A DNA stretch of 32,730 bases from contig CANHCU010000034.1 of the NCBI GenBank assembly GCA_947459185.1, positions 1 through 32,730 of the forward strand, read 5' to 3'. Of this stretch, positions 1 through 8,647 are shown in pieces. The notes beneath the pieces are model-generated. The model was not told the origin of the DNA, did not search any database, and saw nothing but the letters and a program-made list of their open reading frames with translations. Source of the stretch: Planctomycetaceae bacterium. GTDB lineage: Bacteria; Planctomycetota; Planctomycetia; Pirellulales; UBA1268. The position numbers and the translations under genes were made by a program. Within the stretch, counting starts at the first letter, position 1. Each line of letters opens with the position of its first letter.

Positions 1-1270
1 CCGGCTGCACGATGCCGGTCACGGCGACCTCGCTCCCGATGGGGTACCGTCGAACCACGGCGAAGGCTGATGGGGTCGCGACCGCCGCGAGGTCGGCGTC
101 GCCCGCCGCCAGCAGAACGAGCCCATCCGTGCCACGGTTTTGAAACTCAACGATCCGGGCAGAAAACGTGACCAAACAGCCCAGGTGATCGCCCGGCGTG
201 GCGATCCGGCCGGCCCTCGTGGCGGCGGCGTTGATGCGGAGAATCTCGTCCGGCCGGATGCGGACGGGCAGCGGCACGCTCCCACGGCCGACTCGGCGGA
301 CGGCCGCCTCGACCACCGCCGCCACGCCATGTCTTTGGTGCACGAAGCCCGCGGCTTCCACCTGGTCGCCGGCGGCGAACCCAGACTTATCCGAAGTCTC
401 CACGCGGATGCCAATCGTTCCGTCCTGGAGGTAGAGACAACTGCCCGGCACCGCATGGGTCACGATGCCGCGGGTGCGAAGGCGATGCCCGGCCTCAGCA
501 CCTGGACGAAACTGCGCGATGGCCGCCATCGGTACCTCCGGCGCGGAGAATGGCGGTCCGGAAGCCGGCTTCTCGACCACAATGTCGGCGGCATGTACGA
601 CGGCCAGCCGCGGTGCGAGGAACTGTCCCCGGGCGTTGAAGTGTGACGTTGCCACGCCGCATAGCCGCACCACCGCGTCGACCAGCCGATCTGGTTCGTC
701 GGTGAGCAGATCCTTCGGCACCGAGGCGATAAATCCGCGTGCTGTGTCCTGCATCAAGAGCAGCCAACTGTCCCGGTCGTCGCGATAGCCCTGCACCACG
801 CCGCGCACTGTCACGCGGAGGCAGTCGTCGGCACCACTGAAGAATCGGTCGCGATCGGGCGGACGGGCGGCCGGCTCCACTGCCGCACCGCGAGTGCGGA
901 TGGCGGTCGGCAAAAGATTCGGCGCATACCCGCCCCGATGGAGCAACCCTTTGATCTCAACCTCCACACCGGTCGCAGCGCTGGCAAGCTCGGAGTCATC
1001 CGGCGGCAGGATTCCCGCGGCCAGCGCGTTGGCGACGTCGATCCAGATACCAGCAGAATCATCCTGGACGATCATGCCGGCCCTCCGCCGCCACGTGACC
1101 ACGCCCCGGATTCGCACCTGCCGCTGCTCACCGCTCAGGTCGCGGCGAAGCACCGCGATCGGCACAAAATCTTGCTGCAACGCATCGGCAGCCATGCCCA
1201 CCGCCGCGAAGACCGTGCAAACCGCGGCGCCGACGCAGCGGACACCAGCTCGGAAGAGCCGCTTCTTCAT
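1..1270 (-). CDS. Secreted protein with repeated OB-like domains, partial (3' end outside window)
   Basis: No stop codon is met before the left edge, so only the first 423 residues are visible. The ATG at 1270 opens a signal peptide (MKKRLF, then a hydrophobic stretch to about residue 28, AxA-like end at MAADA). Four similar segments follow, each with a beta-strand pattern of the type 'VRxRGVVT...GMIVQDxxxGIWIDV': about residues 50-110, 152-205, 263-312 and 365-420. I read these as OB-fold-like repeats. In Planctomycetota and Verrucomicrobiota such N-terminal segments often precede a transmembrane histidine kinase. The kinase part would lie beyond the window, so that role is inference; it could equally be an exported OB-repeat protein. 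The next gene upstream, the glycoside hydrolase, ends 143 bases away on the same strand. No strong ribosome binding site is visible. Confidence 0.75.
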   Translation of the reverse strand, partial: MKKRLFRAGVRCVGAAVCTVFAAVGMAADALQQDFVPIAVLRRDLSGEQRQVRIRGVVTWRRRAGMIVQDDSAGIWIDVANALAAGILPPDDSELASAATGVEVEIKGLLHRGGYAPNLLPTAIRTRGAAVEPAARPPDRDRFFSGADDCLRVTVRGVVQGYRDDRDSWLLLMQDTARGFIASVPKDLLTDEPDRLVDAVVRLCGVATSHFNARGQFLAPRLAVVHAADIVVEKPASGPPFSAPEVPMAAIAQFRPGAEAGHRLRTRGIVTHAVPGSCLYLQDGTIGIRVETSDKSGFAAGDQVEAAGFVHQRHGVAAVVEAAVRRVGRGSVPLPVRIRPDEILRINAAATRAGRIATPGDHLGCLVTFSARIVEFQNRGTDGLVLLAAGDADLAAVATPSAFAVVRRYPIGSEVAVTGIVQP

Positions 1271-1413
1271 CGGTCCAGTCGTCAGTGAGAGAAGCGACAT
1301 GGCAGCGTCACGGCGACGATAAAATGGGGCGCGCTCCCTCAAAGGTAGGCGGAGCCAACGTCACCCGCAACCGCCTGCTCGAGTCACCTCCGCCCGACGG
1401 AACGTGGTGCCCT

Positions 1414-3471
1414 TTAAGGAGACCCTGTCCGGGTGAACGTGACGAAAGCCACGGATCGGGCCGGGAGTTTGAATGTCACTTTACCAGCCGCCAACGTCAC
1501 AGGCAGTTGCCGCACGAAGTCCTGCTCGCGGACGAGGAGCGGCGGGGCGTTCGGATCGGCGGCATGGAGCAGCAGGGCGTCGCAGCGGGTTGCGGCGAAG
1601 TCGGGGAGGTGGATCGTGGCCGGCACGTCACTCGTCCCGGAGCCGTTCACGAGCATTACTTCGAGCCGGCTGCCGTCCTTCGCAATCGACGCCATGGCAG
1701 GCGTCAGCGGCACATCCGGATCAGCCGGCCGTGCGGGATCACGATACTGCGGCGCTGTGCCCTCGATCGCCACGAGCTCATCCGCGAGCCTGTCGTTGAA
1801 GAGGCGGTGCAGCCAGGAAAGCATCGACCGCTGCTCGGGCTTGTCGCCGGCGACGACCAGGAACCCCGGGTTCGCGGCGGCGCTGAAGAGCGTCCAGCCA
1901 GAGGCCCCGCGGACGACGTTTTCACGGGCGTAGTAGAGAAGCCGCACGGCCCGGTAGAGCGTGCCGACCGAGTCGGCATTGCGGGCCACTTGCCAGGCCT
2001 GGGCTCCGGGCGACGCGGTATGCAGCCCCCATTCCGAATCGTAGATAAAGACGTCGCGATCGGGGTTGTAGGCCTTGATCAACGCCTGGAGTCGCAGGGC
2101 GTCCGCCAGCCGCTGGTGGTTGTTGCCGATCACGGTCGCCTCGAAGCCCTCGTCAACCTTGGGAAAGCCGTAGAGGTGGGGACAGACGTAGTCATAGTGG
2201 CCCGCCGCGTCCCGCAGGACGGCGTTGCCCCACTGGATGTGGCTCGGCTCGACGGAAATGCCCACGAGCGCATCGGGCTGCGCCTCCTTGATCGCCCGGC
2301 TCACGGCGACGACGTGCTCGGCGTAGTCGCTGGCCGATGAAAACGCCTTGCCGCCGGCGTTCCATATCGAGACATAGACCTCGTTGCCGATCTCCCAGTG
2401 GCGGAAGCCGAGCTTGTGATCGCGGGCATGCGCCACCGCCCGTTTCCAGGCTTGGGGCGCGAGCTTCGTATTCGCATGCACGCCCTCCAGCTCGATCATC
2501 GATGTCTCGCGCGGGATACTGAGCCGGTCGAGCAGCCAGGCCGTCTTGTCGAGGGCCGCCTCGATGGAGCCGAAGGGCTCGTCCTCCTCGAGGGCGTAGA
2601 GTCGCGTGAGCGGCAGCTTCATTTCCCGCACGGCCTCCTCGATCGCTGGCGTGAGCACGTACTCGCCCGACTTCGAGAAAGGCGCCGGCTGCCAGCGGCC
2701 GAGGCTCGAAATCGACAGGCCGCCTACGAGACGATTGGGCGGGCCCAGCCGCCGGGCAGTGAGCACCCGCAGGTCGAGGGCGGGGCCCGGCTCCAGCCGC
2801 AGGGGCAGCGGCGGCACATCGAGCGACTTCGGATTGACCAGGCCGCTTGTGGCCGCGGCCGCGGCCGTCACGACGACATCGTCGAGCCAGAGCGTCCGGT
2901 CCTGCTTGAGCGCCATCCCCACCGCCGGAAAGAACGCGAAGTGCAGGTGCCTCGCCTCGTCGGCGTAGCAGTCGCGGCCGGCTATGAATGAGAGCTGAAA
3001 CTGCCGCCACTCGACTCCGACATCAAACTGCCGATCGAGCACCTGCGGCCCGACCACGGGCGGCTTGAGCTGCGTGTATGACGTCACTGCCACGCGGATC
3101 GGCCCGGGCCGATCGCTCCGTGCCCAAAAGGAGAGCGAGTAGCGGGTGTTGTCGCGGGTTTCGATCGCGTTGTTGAAGGGGTGCGTAACGAGCACGCCCC
3201 GCCACTCCCGCGGATCGGCCGGCCGATGCACCCGCAGGCAGGCCTTGCCGCCGTGCGGGTTCGACGTCTCGCTGGTCATGCCCGGCGCCACCTGGGGGAC
3301 GTCGAGCCCCCAGGCGGCCCAGGATCGGTAGAGATCGGAGACCGTCTTGAAGGGCGCCTCGAAGTCGCCATTGGCGAGGAGGTTGTCGCCGGCGTAGGCC
3401 GGAGTAGCAAAGCACCAGGCCAGCGTTGCATAGAGCCAGACAGCGGCGAATCGCATCAGGATTCTCGTCAC
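1414..3471 (-). CDS. Secreted clan GH-A glycoside hydrolase with N-terminal carbohydrate-binding-like domain (GH39/GH51-like)
   Basis: 685 residues from a GTG start preceded by GGGAG; an in-frame ATG five codons later is the alternative. The signal peptide ends at AYA-GD (about residue 27). Residues 30-203 form a jelly-roll module of the CBM4/16 type (NLLANGDFE...WLDDVVV). A TIM-barrel catalytic domain follows at about 240-560. The expected acid/base glutamate is in 'EIGNEVY' (E364), and a likely nucleophile is in 'IYDSEWG' (E480), both at the ends of predicted strands as in GH39/GH51 enzymes. The C-terminal 100 or so residues look like a beta-sandwich. The family is inferred by motif only; substrate (arabinoside, xyloside or other) cannot be read. 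The gene is the last of a three-gene unit and starts 15 bases after the lipoprotein stop. Its location would be periplasmic or extracellular. Confidence 0.8.
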   Translation of the reverse strand: MTRILMRFAAVWLYATLAWCFATPAYAGDNLLANGDFEAPFKTVSDLYRSWAAWGLDVPQVAPGMTSETSNPHGGKACLRVHRPADPREWRGVLVTHPFNNAIETRDNTRYSLSFWARSDRPGPIRVAVTSYTQLKPPVVGPQVLDRQFDVGVEWRQFQLSFIAGRDCYADEARHLHFAFFPAVGMALKQDRTLWLDDVVVTAAAAATSGLVNPKSLDVPPLPLRLEPGPALDLRVLTARRLGPPNRLVGGLSISSLGRWQPAPFSKSGEYVLTPAIEEAVREMKLPLTRLYALEEDEPFGSIEAALDKTAWLLDRLSIPRETSMIELEGVHANTKLAPQAWKRAVAHARDHKLGFRHWEIGNEVYVSIWNAGGKAFSSASDYAEHVVAVSRAIKEAQPDALVGISVEPSHIQWGNAVLRDAAGHYDYVCPHLYGFPKVDEGFEATVIGNNHQRLADALRLQALIKAYNPDRDVFIYDSEWGLHTASPGAQAWQVARNADSVGTLYRAVRLLYYARENVVRGASGWTLFSAAANPGFLVVAGDKPEQRSMLSWLHRLFNDRLADELVAIEGTAPQYRDPARPADPDVPLTPAMASIAKDGSRLEVMLVNGSGTSDVPATIHLPDFAATRCDALLLHAADPNAPPLLVREQDFVRQLPVTLAAGKVTFKLPARSVAFVTFTRTGSP

Positions 3472-3486
3472 GTTGCTCCCATCGCT

Positions 3487-3975
3487 TCACTTCGAAGACA
3501 GCTCGAACCGCAGCTCGTTGGCGGTCTTCTTGGTCACGTCTGCCGTCAGACCGGAGGTCTCGAACCGCGCGTACCGGGCTGGGATCTCGTTCACGACCGC
3601 GCCCTTGTCCATCGTCGACTTCGAAATCGTCACGGCGTGCGAGCCTTCTACCGCGCCATCTCCGGGCCGGAACGTTCGCAGCGCGAACCGGCCCTGCTGG
3701 TCGGTCATGCCGACCGCGGTGAACGCTTTGTTGCCGCGGTCAGCCCGGGTGATCGAGAAGGTGACCACGGCCTCCGCCACTGGTGCACCATCGCGCGTCA
3801 CAAGGCCGCCGGTCGGAAACCGCGGCGGCCACTGCCGGCTCCACTCGTCCTCGCGATATTTCGAGCAGCCCGCGAGCATGCTGGCGATGAGGGCTCCGGC
3901 CACTGCCGCAGTCCCCGCGAAGCCGGCCGACCCGTATTGAGAGCAGCCGCGTGGTGTCCCGCTTCTGATGCTCAT
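3487..3975 (-). CDS. Small lipoprotein with carboxypeptidase-regulatory-like domain
   Basis: 162 residues. The ATG at 3975 overlaps the TGA of the preceding DUF1559 gene (ATGA), which implies translational coupling and settles the start. A hydrophobic segment ends in a lipobox 'MLAGC' (Cys 37), so the mature protein is probably lipid-anchored. The rest is one beta-sandwich domain (PTGGLVTRDGAPVAEAVVTFS...DQQGRFALRTFRPGDGAVEGSHAVTI) of the kind often annotated as carboxypeptidase regulatory-like or transthyretin-like. Such short lipoproteins regularly follow DUF1559 genes in planctomycetes; their function is unknown. A second copy of this arrangement lies at 9805-11414. Confidence 0.85.
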   Translation of the reverse strand: MSIRSGTPRGCSQYGSAGFAGTAAVAGALIASMLAGCSKYREDEWSRQWPPRFPTGGLVTRDGAPVAEAVVTFSITRADRGNKAFTAVGMTDQQGRFALRTFRPGDGAVEGSHAVTISKSTMDKGAVVNEIPARYARFETSGLTADVTKKTANELRFELSSK

Positions 3976-5120
3976 GGGATGTCCACCCTTTCGGTGCCCG
4001 CCTTGGTCCCGAGCGCGCCCCAGACGCCGTACGGGCTGTCGGCCAACGTGCGGTACGTGCTGGGCGTGGCCGCGTGGTTCGCTGGCGTCGGCCAGGCGGC
4101 GATGTTGCCCGTAAAGATGTTCTCGCTGATAAACGTCACCCGCCCGTCGGCGAACATCGCCTGCACGCCGCCGCCATGCTTGCTGCGGGGCGGTACGACG
4201 CCGTTCTGCTGCCCCCAGGGCTGATTGCAGACTGGCCCGTTGGGCGGCAGGCTGGTCGTGAAGTTGACCGTGCCATTCCACCCGGTGTGCCACCGCATCC
4301 CGGGGGAGAGGTCGCGTGTCCTGAGATTGGCGGCGTTGACGAACGCAGTGCCGTTCCACGTCGCGTTGCAGTCGCTTGGGTACCAGGTCTTGTCGCCGTA
4401 GGCCGCGGTGAGCTTGTTGGCGGCCGTTGCGCCGCTCCCCTCGGGCCGCGTGCATTCCGACATCGCGATCGTCTGCGACGTGCCGTCTGTGATCTCGCGG
4501 ATCGGGCAGTTGCTATTCGCCCCGAAGAGACCGCGCTGCTTGTAACCGCCCACCGACCAGTCGGCATTCTGCACGTAGCTCTGGTCGCCGATCGAAAACA
4601 GATAGTTGGTCTGAGCCCAGGGATGATTCGGGATGTCGGTGATCCGCGGCAGGTCGCTCGGACACAGAAGCCCTGGCGACTGCGTGGCGTACGGGGCGAA
4701 GGTAGTGGTTTCGACGTGCGGCGGCGACCCACTCCCCATAATGCGGTCGTAGATCTCTGCGCCTTCCATGTAGGGCAGCATCGCGACGAAACCGCTAAGG
4801 AAGCCGACGTTGCTCGTCGCCGGTGTGTTGCTCGTCGACTGTGTGTACCAACTGGGCACCGAGCTCGCTGGTCCCCACCGCGACGGCGGCAGGGTCTTCC
4901 GCGCCGACTCGTACGAGAGCATGGCCACGCCAAGCTGTTTGAAGTTGTTCGCGCAGCTACTCCGCCGCGCGCTCTCGCGGGCCGCCTGCACCGCGGGCAG
5001 CAAGAGGCCCACGAGCGTGCCGATGATCGCGATCACGACGAGCAGTTCCACGAGCGTGAACCCGCGACGGCCCGCTGAAGCACAGCGTGGACAAACGAGT
5101 GAAATAGGTTGCCTGTTCAT
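3972..5120 (-). CDS. DUF1559 family protein with prepilin-type N-terminal cleavage/methylation motif
   Basis: 382 residues. The start is placed at the ATG at 5120, which follows a strong purine-rich site (AGGGGGG, five bases before it). A longer in-frame reading up to 5333 is rejected because the N-terminus from 5120 matches the family. The prepilin-like motif '[36 protein letters not shown]' sits at about residues 18-54, with peptidase cleavage expected between G and F. The C-terminal H-X9-DG signature is 'HGGGVQAMFADG'. The family is hugely expanded in Planctomycetota and is thought to form type II secretion or pilus-like pseudopilins; the substrate is unknown. It is the first gene of the unit that continues into the lipoprotein and the glycoside hydrolase. 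Confidence 0.92.
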   Translation of the reverse strand: MNRQPISLVCPRCASAGRRGFTLVELLVVIAIIGTLVGLLLPAVQAARESARRSSCANNFKQLGVAMLSYESARKTLPPSRWGPASSVPSWYTQSTSNTPATSNVGFLSGFVAMLPYMEGAEIYDRIMGSGSPPHVETTTFAPYATQSPGLLCPSDLPRITDIPNHPWAQTNYLFSIGDQSYVQNADWSVGGYKQRGLFGANSNCPIREITDGTSQTIAMSECTRPEGSGATAANKLTAAYGDKTWYPSDCNATWNGTAFVNAANLRTRDLSPGMRWHTGWNGTVNFTTSLPPNGPVCNQPWGQQNGVVPPRSKHGGGVQAMFADGRVTFISENIFTGNIAAWPTPANHAATPSTYRTLADSPYGVWGALGTKAGTERVDIP

Positions 5121-5233
5121 AAGCCCCCCTGAAGACTGATGAGATTGATCACGAGTGGAGCGCCGTCGCTCCGCGAAGCCGTGCTGCCAGAGAACCAACC
5201 TCCCCGGTATATCCACGAAGCTAGCTCGCGGCC

Positions 5234-5270
5234 GGAAGCCCGTCACTGGAGGATCCTCCAGTGGGCTTCC
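5234..5270. repeat. Long perfect-core palindrome between convergently ordered minus-strand genes
   Basis: Positions 5244-5263 are a perfect 20-base palindrome centred on GGATCC. Its arms continue as GGAAGCC (5234-5240) and GGCTTCC (5264-5270), interrupted only by CGT on the left. A folded RNA would have a 17-bp stem with a 3-base bulge and almost no loop. It lies about 50 bases beyond the stop of the LamG gene, where a terminator would be expected, but no T-run follows on either strand. It could be a factor-dependent terminator, a processing site or a protein-binding palindrome. Confidence 0.6.
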
Positions 5271-5316
5271 AGCTGGGAAAACCGCGAAATCCCGCGGGAC
5301 AGCGGGGGGCCGTGGC

Positions 5317-8300
5317 CTACGGAACGGTGGCACCGAACCGGATCGTATGGTCCGCCGATTCCGACAATGGCACCGTTACGGTCTGGCTCCATGTGCCGGT
5401 TTCGGGATCGAAGTCGGTCTGCCAGAAGTCGTTGCCGTGCACGTCCTGGTCGCACGGCGTGCCGTCGATCGTAAACCCGCCGCCACGGTGCTTCGGCAGG
5501 CCCGTCACCGTGATCGGCACGTATCCGACCCCACCTGTGATCGTGAACTGAACGCGGCCATCCTCCGCCGCCACCCGCACATCCGGATGGAGCCGTATGA
5601 GACGCCCCTTTCGCACCGCCACTCGCCGCGCGTTGCCCACCGCCTCGCGGTACACAAGCCGCCAACTGTCGTGCATCGTGGCGAGCGCCGCCCGCAGCGG
5701 CTCATTCGGTCCGTAATAGTCCGCGGCCGCCTGCGGCAGCACCAGGTGCTCAATCGTCGCCTCCACGAAGTCACCCACCTCGAGCCGCGAAACATCTGGC
5801 GGCGGCACGATGTCGAGCGTCGAGGTCGCCGTGCCACCGACGACGGCACCACGCTCCGCCACCCACGGCCGCGCATCCTTGCCTCCCAGCCGGGCCCGCC
5901 ACTCTCGGATGACGATGCCGCGGTTCGCCCAGGCACCTCGGTCTGCCCCCGGTCGCCGCACCGCCTCGTGAAGCGACACCCAGGGCACCGTGCCCGTGCA
6001 CTCAAGCGGCTGCGTGCGATAGATATCGCCACCCCACTGCGTGTCCCATTCGCGGACCAGCCCCGTCACGTTGCCGACGGCCATCTTCCGTTCGCCCGTG
6101 TAGCTGTAGGTGTCGGCACCGATCTGGAAGAGCACCAGCCGGGAGAAGTCGACGGGCTGCTTCACGTCCATCCTTACCGAATAGACGCCGCGGACGATGT
6201 CGTCGGTCCGAGCGAGGCTCACCGTCTCGGCATGCTCGATCTCCTCGCCGACCTGGCCGGCATAGGTGACCTCCGTGAGGCACGGGCCCTGTCGCTCGTA
6301 GGCGGTCTTCATGCGACCGTGCGGCACGCGGCGGCCGGAGCGGTCGAAGAGCCTGAAGAAGTCACCTCCACCGACGTTGTTGGTCCAGCCCCAGGCTCGG
6401 TCGTTGCCCATCGACGTCACCATCAGCGGCCGGACATCGAGGATTGAACAGCCAGCCTGTATCTGGTCGGGCTCGTAGCAGATCGACTCGCACCACGAGC
6501 CCATCGCCGACTCGTCCCAGAGTTGATTCGCTCCCCAGCCGATCAGGCAGAGCTGCGCATGGGAGGCGGCAGGCACGCCGCCCCAGTGGGCAAACGCGAG
6601 TGTGACTTCCACGTCGACCGTCGTCTCCGCCAGCAGCCGCAGCTGCGTGAAACCATGAAACCAGGTGCCCTCGTAGGGGTTGTCGCCTGACCGGCCGTGC
6701 CAGTTCTTGGAGAGCTGCACCGGGATGCCGAGGGGATGGCCTTCTCTATCCCGAAGGATCGCAGACATGCCCGTGATCGACAGACCCGCAGCAGTCTTCT
6801 CGAAGAGGAGCCGGACCGTCGCATCCCGTGAGGCGGGGTTTGTCAGCGTGAGCCGCACCCGCTCGATCGCGTCGTTGCGGTGGTCACGCGAGGCTGCCCC
6901 GTTATCGGCCGGTTGCTTGGTCGCCTGCGACACAGCCGGCACGATCGCCGTCACCGCGTCGAGATTGATCCGCTGCCAGCCACGGGCATCGTCTCGTGCA
7001 ATCAGCAGTGGATCGCCAGCAGGTTTGCCTGCCACGTCCAAGGGCACGGCGATGACGGTGGCGGAGTCGTCGTCAGCCAATTCCACCATCGTGGCCGGGT
7101 CGAACGCGAGCGACACGTCGTGCCACGGGGCGGGCCCCGCGGCCGTCGCCGGTGGCAGATCGACACGGCGTTCGAGCCGCGTGCCACCCGCATCGAGACG
7201 GATCGCCAGCTTCGCGTCGTGCCAGACCACATGGGGCCGCACGACCGCCGCCTCGCCGTCGCGGCGAAACGATTCCGCAAACGTCGGCTCCACGTCGGCA
7301 AGCGCCGCTTCAGGCTTCGCGAACCGGCTGCGAATCTGCTCGGCCGAGAGCGCACGGTCATACATTCGAATCTCATCGATCGCGCCGCGGAAGTGGTAGC
7401 CGTCGCCGAAGTTATCCTGCCGCCGACCGAAGGCGAGGCCACGCGAGCCGGGTTTCCTTGGGCGGCCCACCTTCTTTTCGCCGGCTGGCTTGCCGTTGAC
7501 GAACAGTCGAAACGAGTCGCTGTCGTAGGTCATGGCGAGATGGCTCCAGGCCTCGACGGCCAGCGGTTCCCTCCCCTCGACCGTGAAGCGATTGTCGCGT
7601 CCACCGCCGATGTTGAGCCCCGCCTGCAGCACGCCACGGCGGCTGATCGTGAGACCGTAGTTACCGTCGGCTTCCTCGTGAAAGTTCTTGCACACGAGCC
7701 ACGGCACGGCCTTCGTCGCCGTCGCAAAGTCCGCAGGGAGATACGCCCAGAACTCAAGCGTGAACCGTTCGGGATCAAGGCTCGGAACGTGCGGCAACTC
7801 CAGATGATTGGTGCCATCGAGCCCAAACCCGCCGCCAAGCCGACCGAAGCTGGTGTCGCCCGCCGCGATCGGCGCGAGTGGCGGCCGCACGGCGAGGACG
7901 AGCGCGAGCCGGTCGGGCCAGGCGATCGTTTCGAACCGGGCATCCGCCGCCAGTTGCCGGCCATCGCTCGATGTGAACACCAGTCCGTTCACGTCAGCCC
8001 GCTGCAACCAGCGGCCCGACTCGATGAGCCGCGGGCCGAACGTACGGTCCCAAGCGGCTCCGGCAGAACACCGGTAGGTTGTTCCGTCGGCTTTGATGAA
8101 GAGGCCCAGGTCGGCCGCAGGCAGCGCCGTGATCGCTGCGTTGTCGTGGCGCGCAAGGCTCACGTAGCTGCTCGCCGAGACCGGACCGAGGTGCGGCACA
8201 CGCATCGCGGCTGTGTCGAGCACGAAGCCATACCGACCGGTCTGGATGCACCGCTGCCAGGGGGCGTTTGGCACGCGGGCGGGAAACCCATCCCGCCACC

Positions 8301-8436
8301 ACATCACCGTATGGTCGCCCGCGGCCGTAGGCAGCGGCACGGAGCCCGGTTCAGCGGCCGCCACGAAGGCCTCAGGGCCGCCGCCGAGGCCAAAAACAGC
8401 GATAACGGAAAGCACTCGCTGCCAAAAAGGTCGCAT
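5317..8436 (-). CDS. Large secreted LamG-domain protein
   Basis: 1039 residues from the ATG at 8436, which has GAAGGG five bases upstream. Longer in-frame readings lack a signal peptide and run through the regulatory gap. The signal peptide covers about residues 1-28 (MRPFWQRVLSVIAVFGL...AAAEP). A LamG/concanavalin A-like domain lies at about 200-375: 'FGLDGTNHLELPHVPSLDPERFTLEFWAYLP...LFVNGKPAG...FRGAIDEIRMYDRALSAEQI'. The remaining 650 residues are beta-rich and I cannot assign them to a named family. The C-terminus resembles an Ig-like carbohydrate-binding end. It is divergent from the LacI-type regulator across a 211-base gap, suggesting shared control and a role in polysaccharide recognition or use. 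No catalytic motif was recognised. Confidence 0.85.
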   Translation of the reverse strand: MRPFWQRVLSVIAVFGLGGGPEAFVAAAEPGSVPLPTAAGDHTVMWWRDGFPARVPNAPWQRCIQTGRYGFVLDTAAMRVPHLGPVSASSYVSLARHDNAAITALPAADLGLFIKADGTTYRCSAGAAWDRTFGPRLIESGRWLQRADVNGLVFTSSDGRQLAADARFETIAWPDRLALVLAVRPPLAPIAAGDTSFGRLGGGFGLDGTNHLELPHVPSLDPERFTLEFWAYLPADFATATKAVPWLVCKNFHEEADGNYGLTISRRGVLQAGLNIGGGRDNRFTVEGREPLAVEAWSHLAMTYDSDSFRLFVNGKPAGEKKVGRPRKPGSRGLAFGRRQDNFGDGYHFRGAIDEIRMYDRALSAEQIRSRFAKPEAALADVEPTFAESFRRDGEAAVVRPHVVWHDAKLAIRLDAGGTRLERRVDLPPATAAGPAPWHDVSLAFDPATMVELADDDSATVIAVPLDVAGKPAGDPLLIARDDARGWQRINLDAVTAIVPAVSQATKQPADNGAASRDHRNDAIERVRLTLTNPASRDATVRLLFEKTAAGLSITGMSAILRDREGHPLGIPVQLSKNWHGRSGDNPYEGTWFHGFTQLRLLAETTVDVEVTLAFAHWGGVPAASHAQLCLIGWGANQLWDESAMGSWCESICYEPDQIQAGCSILDVRPLMVTSMGNDRAWGWTNNVGGGDFFRLFDRSGRRVPHGRMKTAYERQGPCLTEVTYAGQVGEEIEHAETVSLARTDDIVRGVYSVRMDVKQPVDFSRLVLFQIGADTYSYTGERKMAVGNVTGLVREWDTQWGGDIYRTQPLECTGTVPWVSLHEAVRRPGADRGAWANRGIVIREWRARLGGKDARPWVAERGAVVGGTATSTLDIVPPPDVSRLEVGDFVEATIEHLVLPQAAADYYGPNEPLRAALATMHDSWRLVYREAVGNARRVAVRKGRLIRLHPDVRVAAEDGRVQFTITGGVGYVPITVTGLPKHRGGGFTIDGTPCDQDVHGNDFWQTDFDPETGTWSQTVTVPLSESADHTIRFGATVP

Positions 8437-8647
8437 AAAAACCCTTCGGTCTGGGCCGGAGGTTCGGGCCGCCCCCCTGCCGCAGTATCGGGCGGCCACC
8501 ACGACTTGGCGACCGTACGGCCGTTCCACGACCTTTCTGGCATCGTTCGATACCCGGAACTTGACCGAGTATCGCTGAATGTTATCGTTAACGTTACTGG
8601 GCTTGGCAAGGGGCGGCTTTTCGACGGCGAGCCACAGGCAATCGGTG
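8437..8647. promoter_or_regulatory. Divergent LamG/LacI regulatory region with candidate LacI-type operator
   Basis: This is the 211-base gap between two divergent genes. Positions 8583-8596 form a 14-base near-palindrome around CGTTAACG with a single mismatched pair (the T residues at 8585 and 8594), similar in style to LacI/GalR-family operators. On the plus strand a TTGACC at 8561-8566 and TATCGT at 8583-8588 are spaced 16 bases apart and could be -35 and -10 boxes, so the operator would overlap the -10. Autorepression of the regulator and control of the LamG gene are inferences. Confidence 0.5.

Noticed and set aside
5121..5333. N-terminal extension of the first DUF1559 protein
   Set aside because: The extension has no family similarity, crosses the large palindrome and ignores the strong ribosome binding site in front of 5120.
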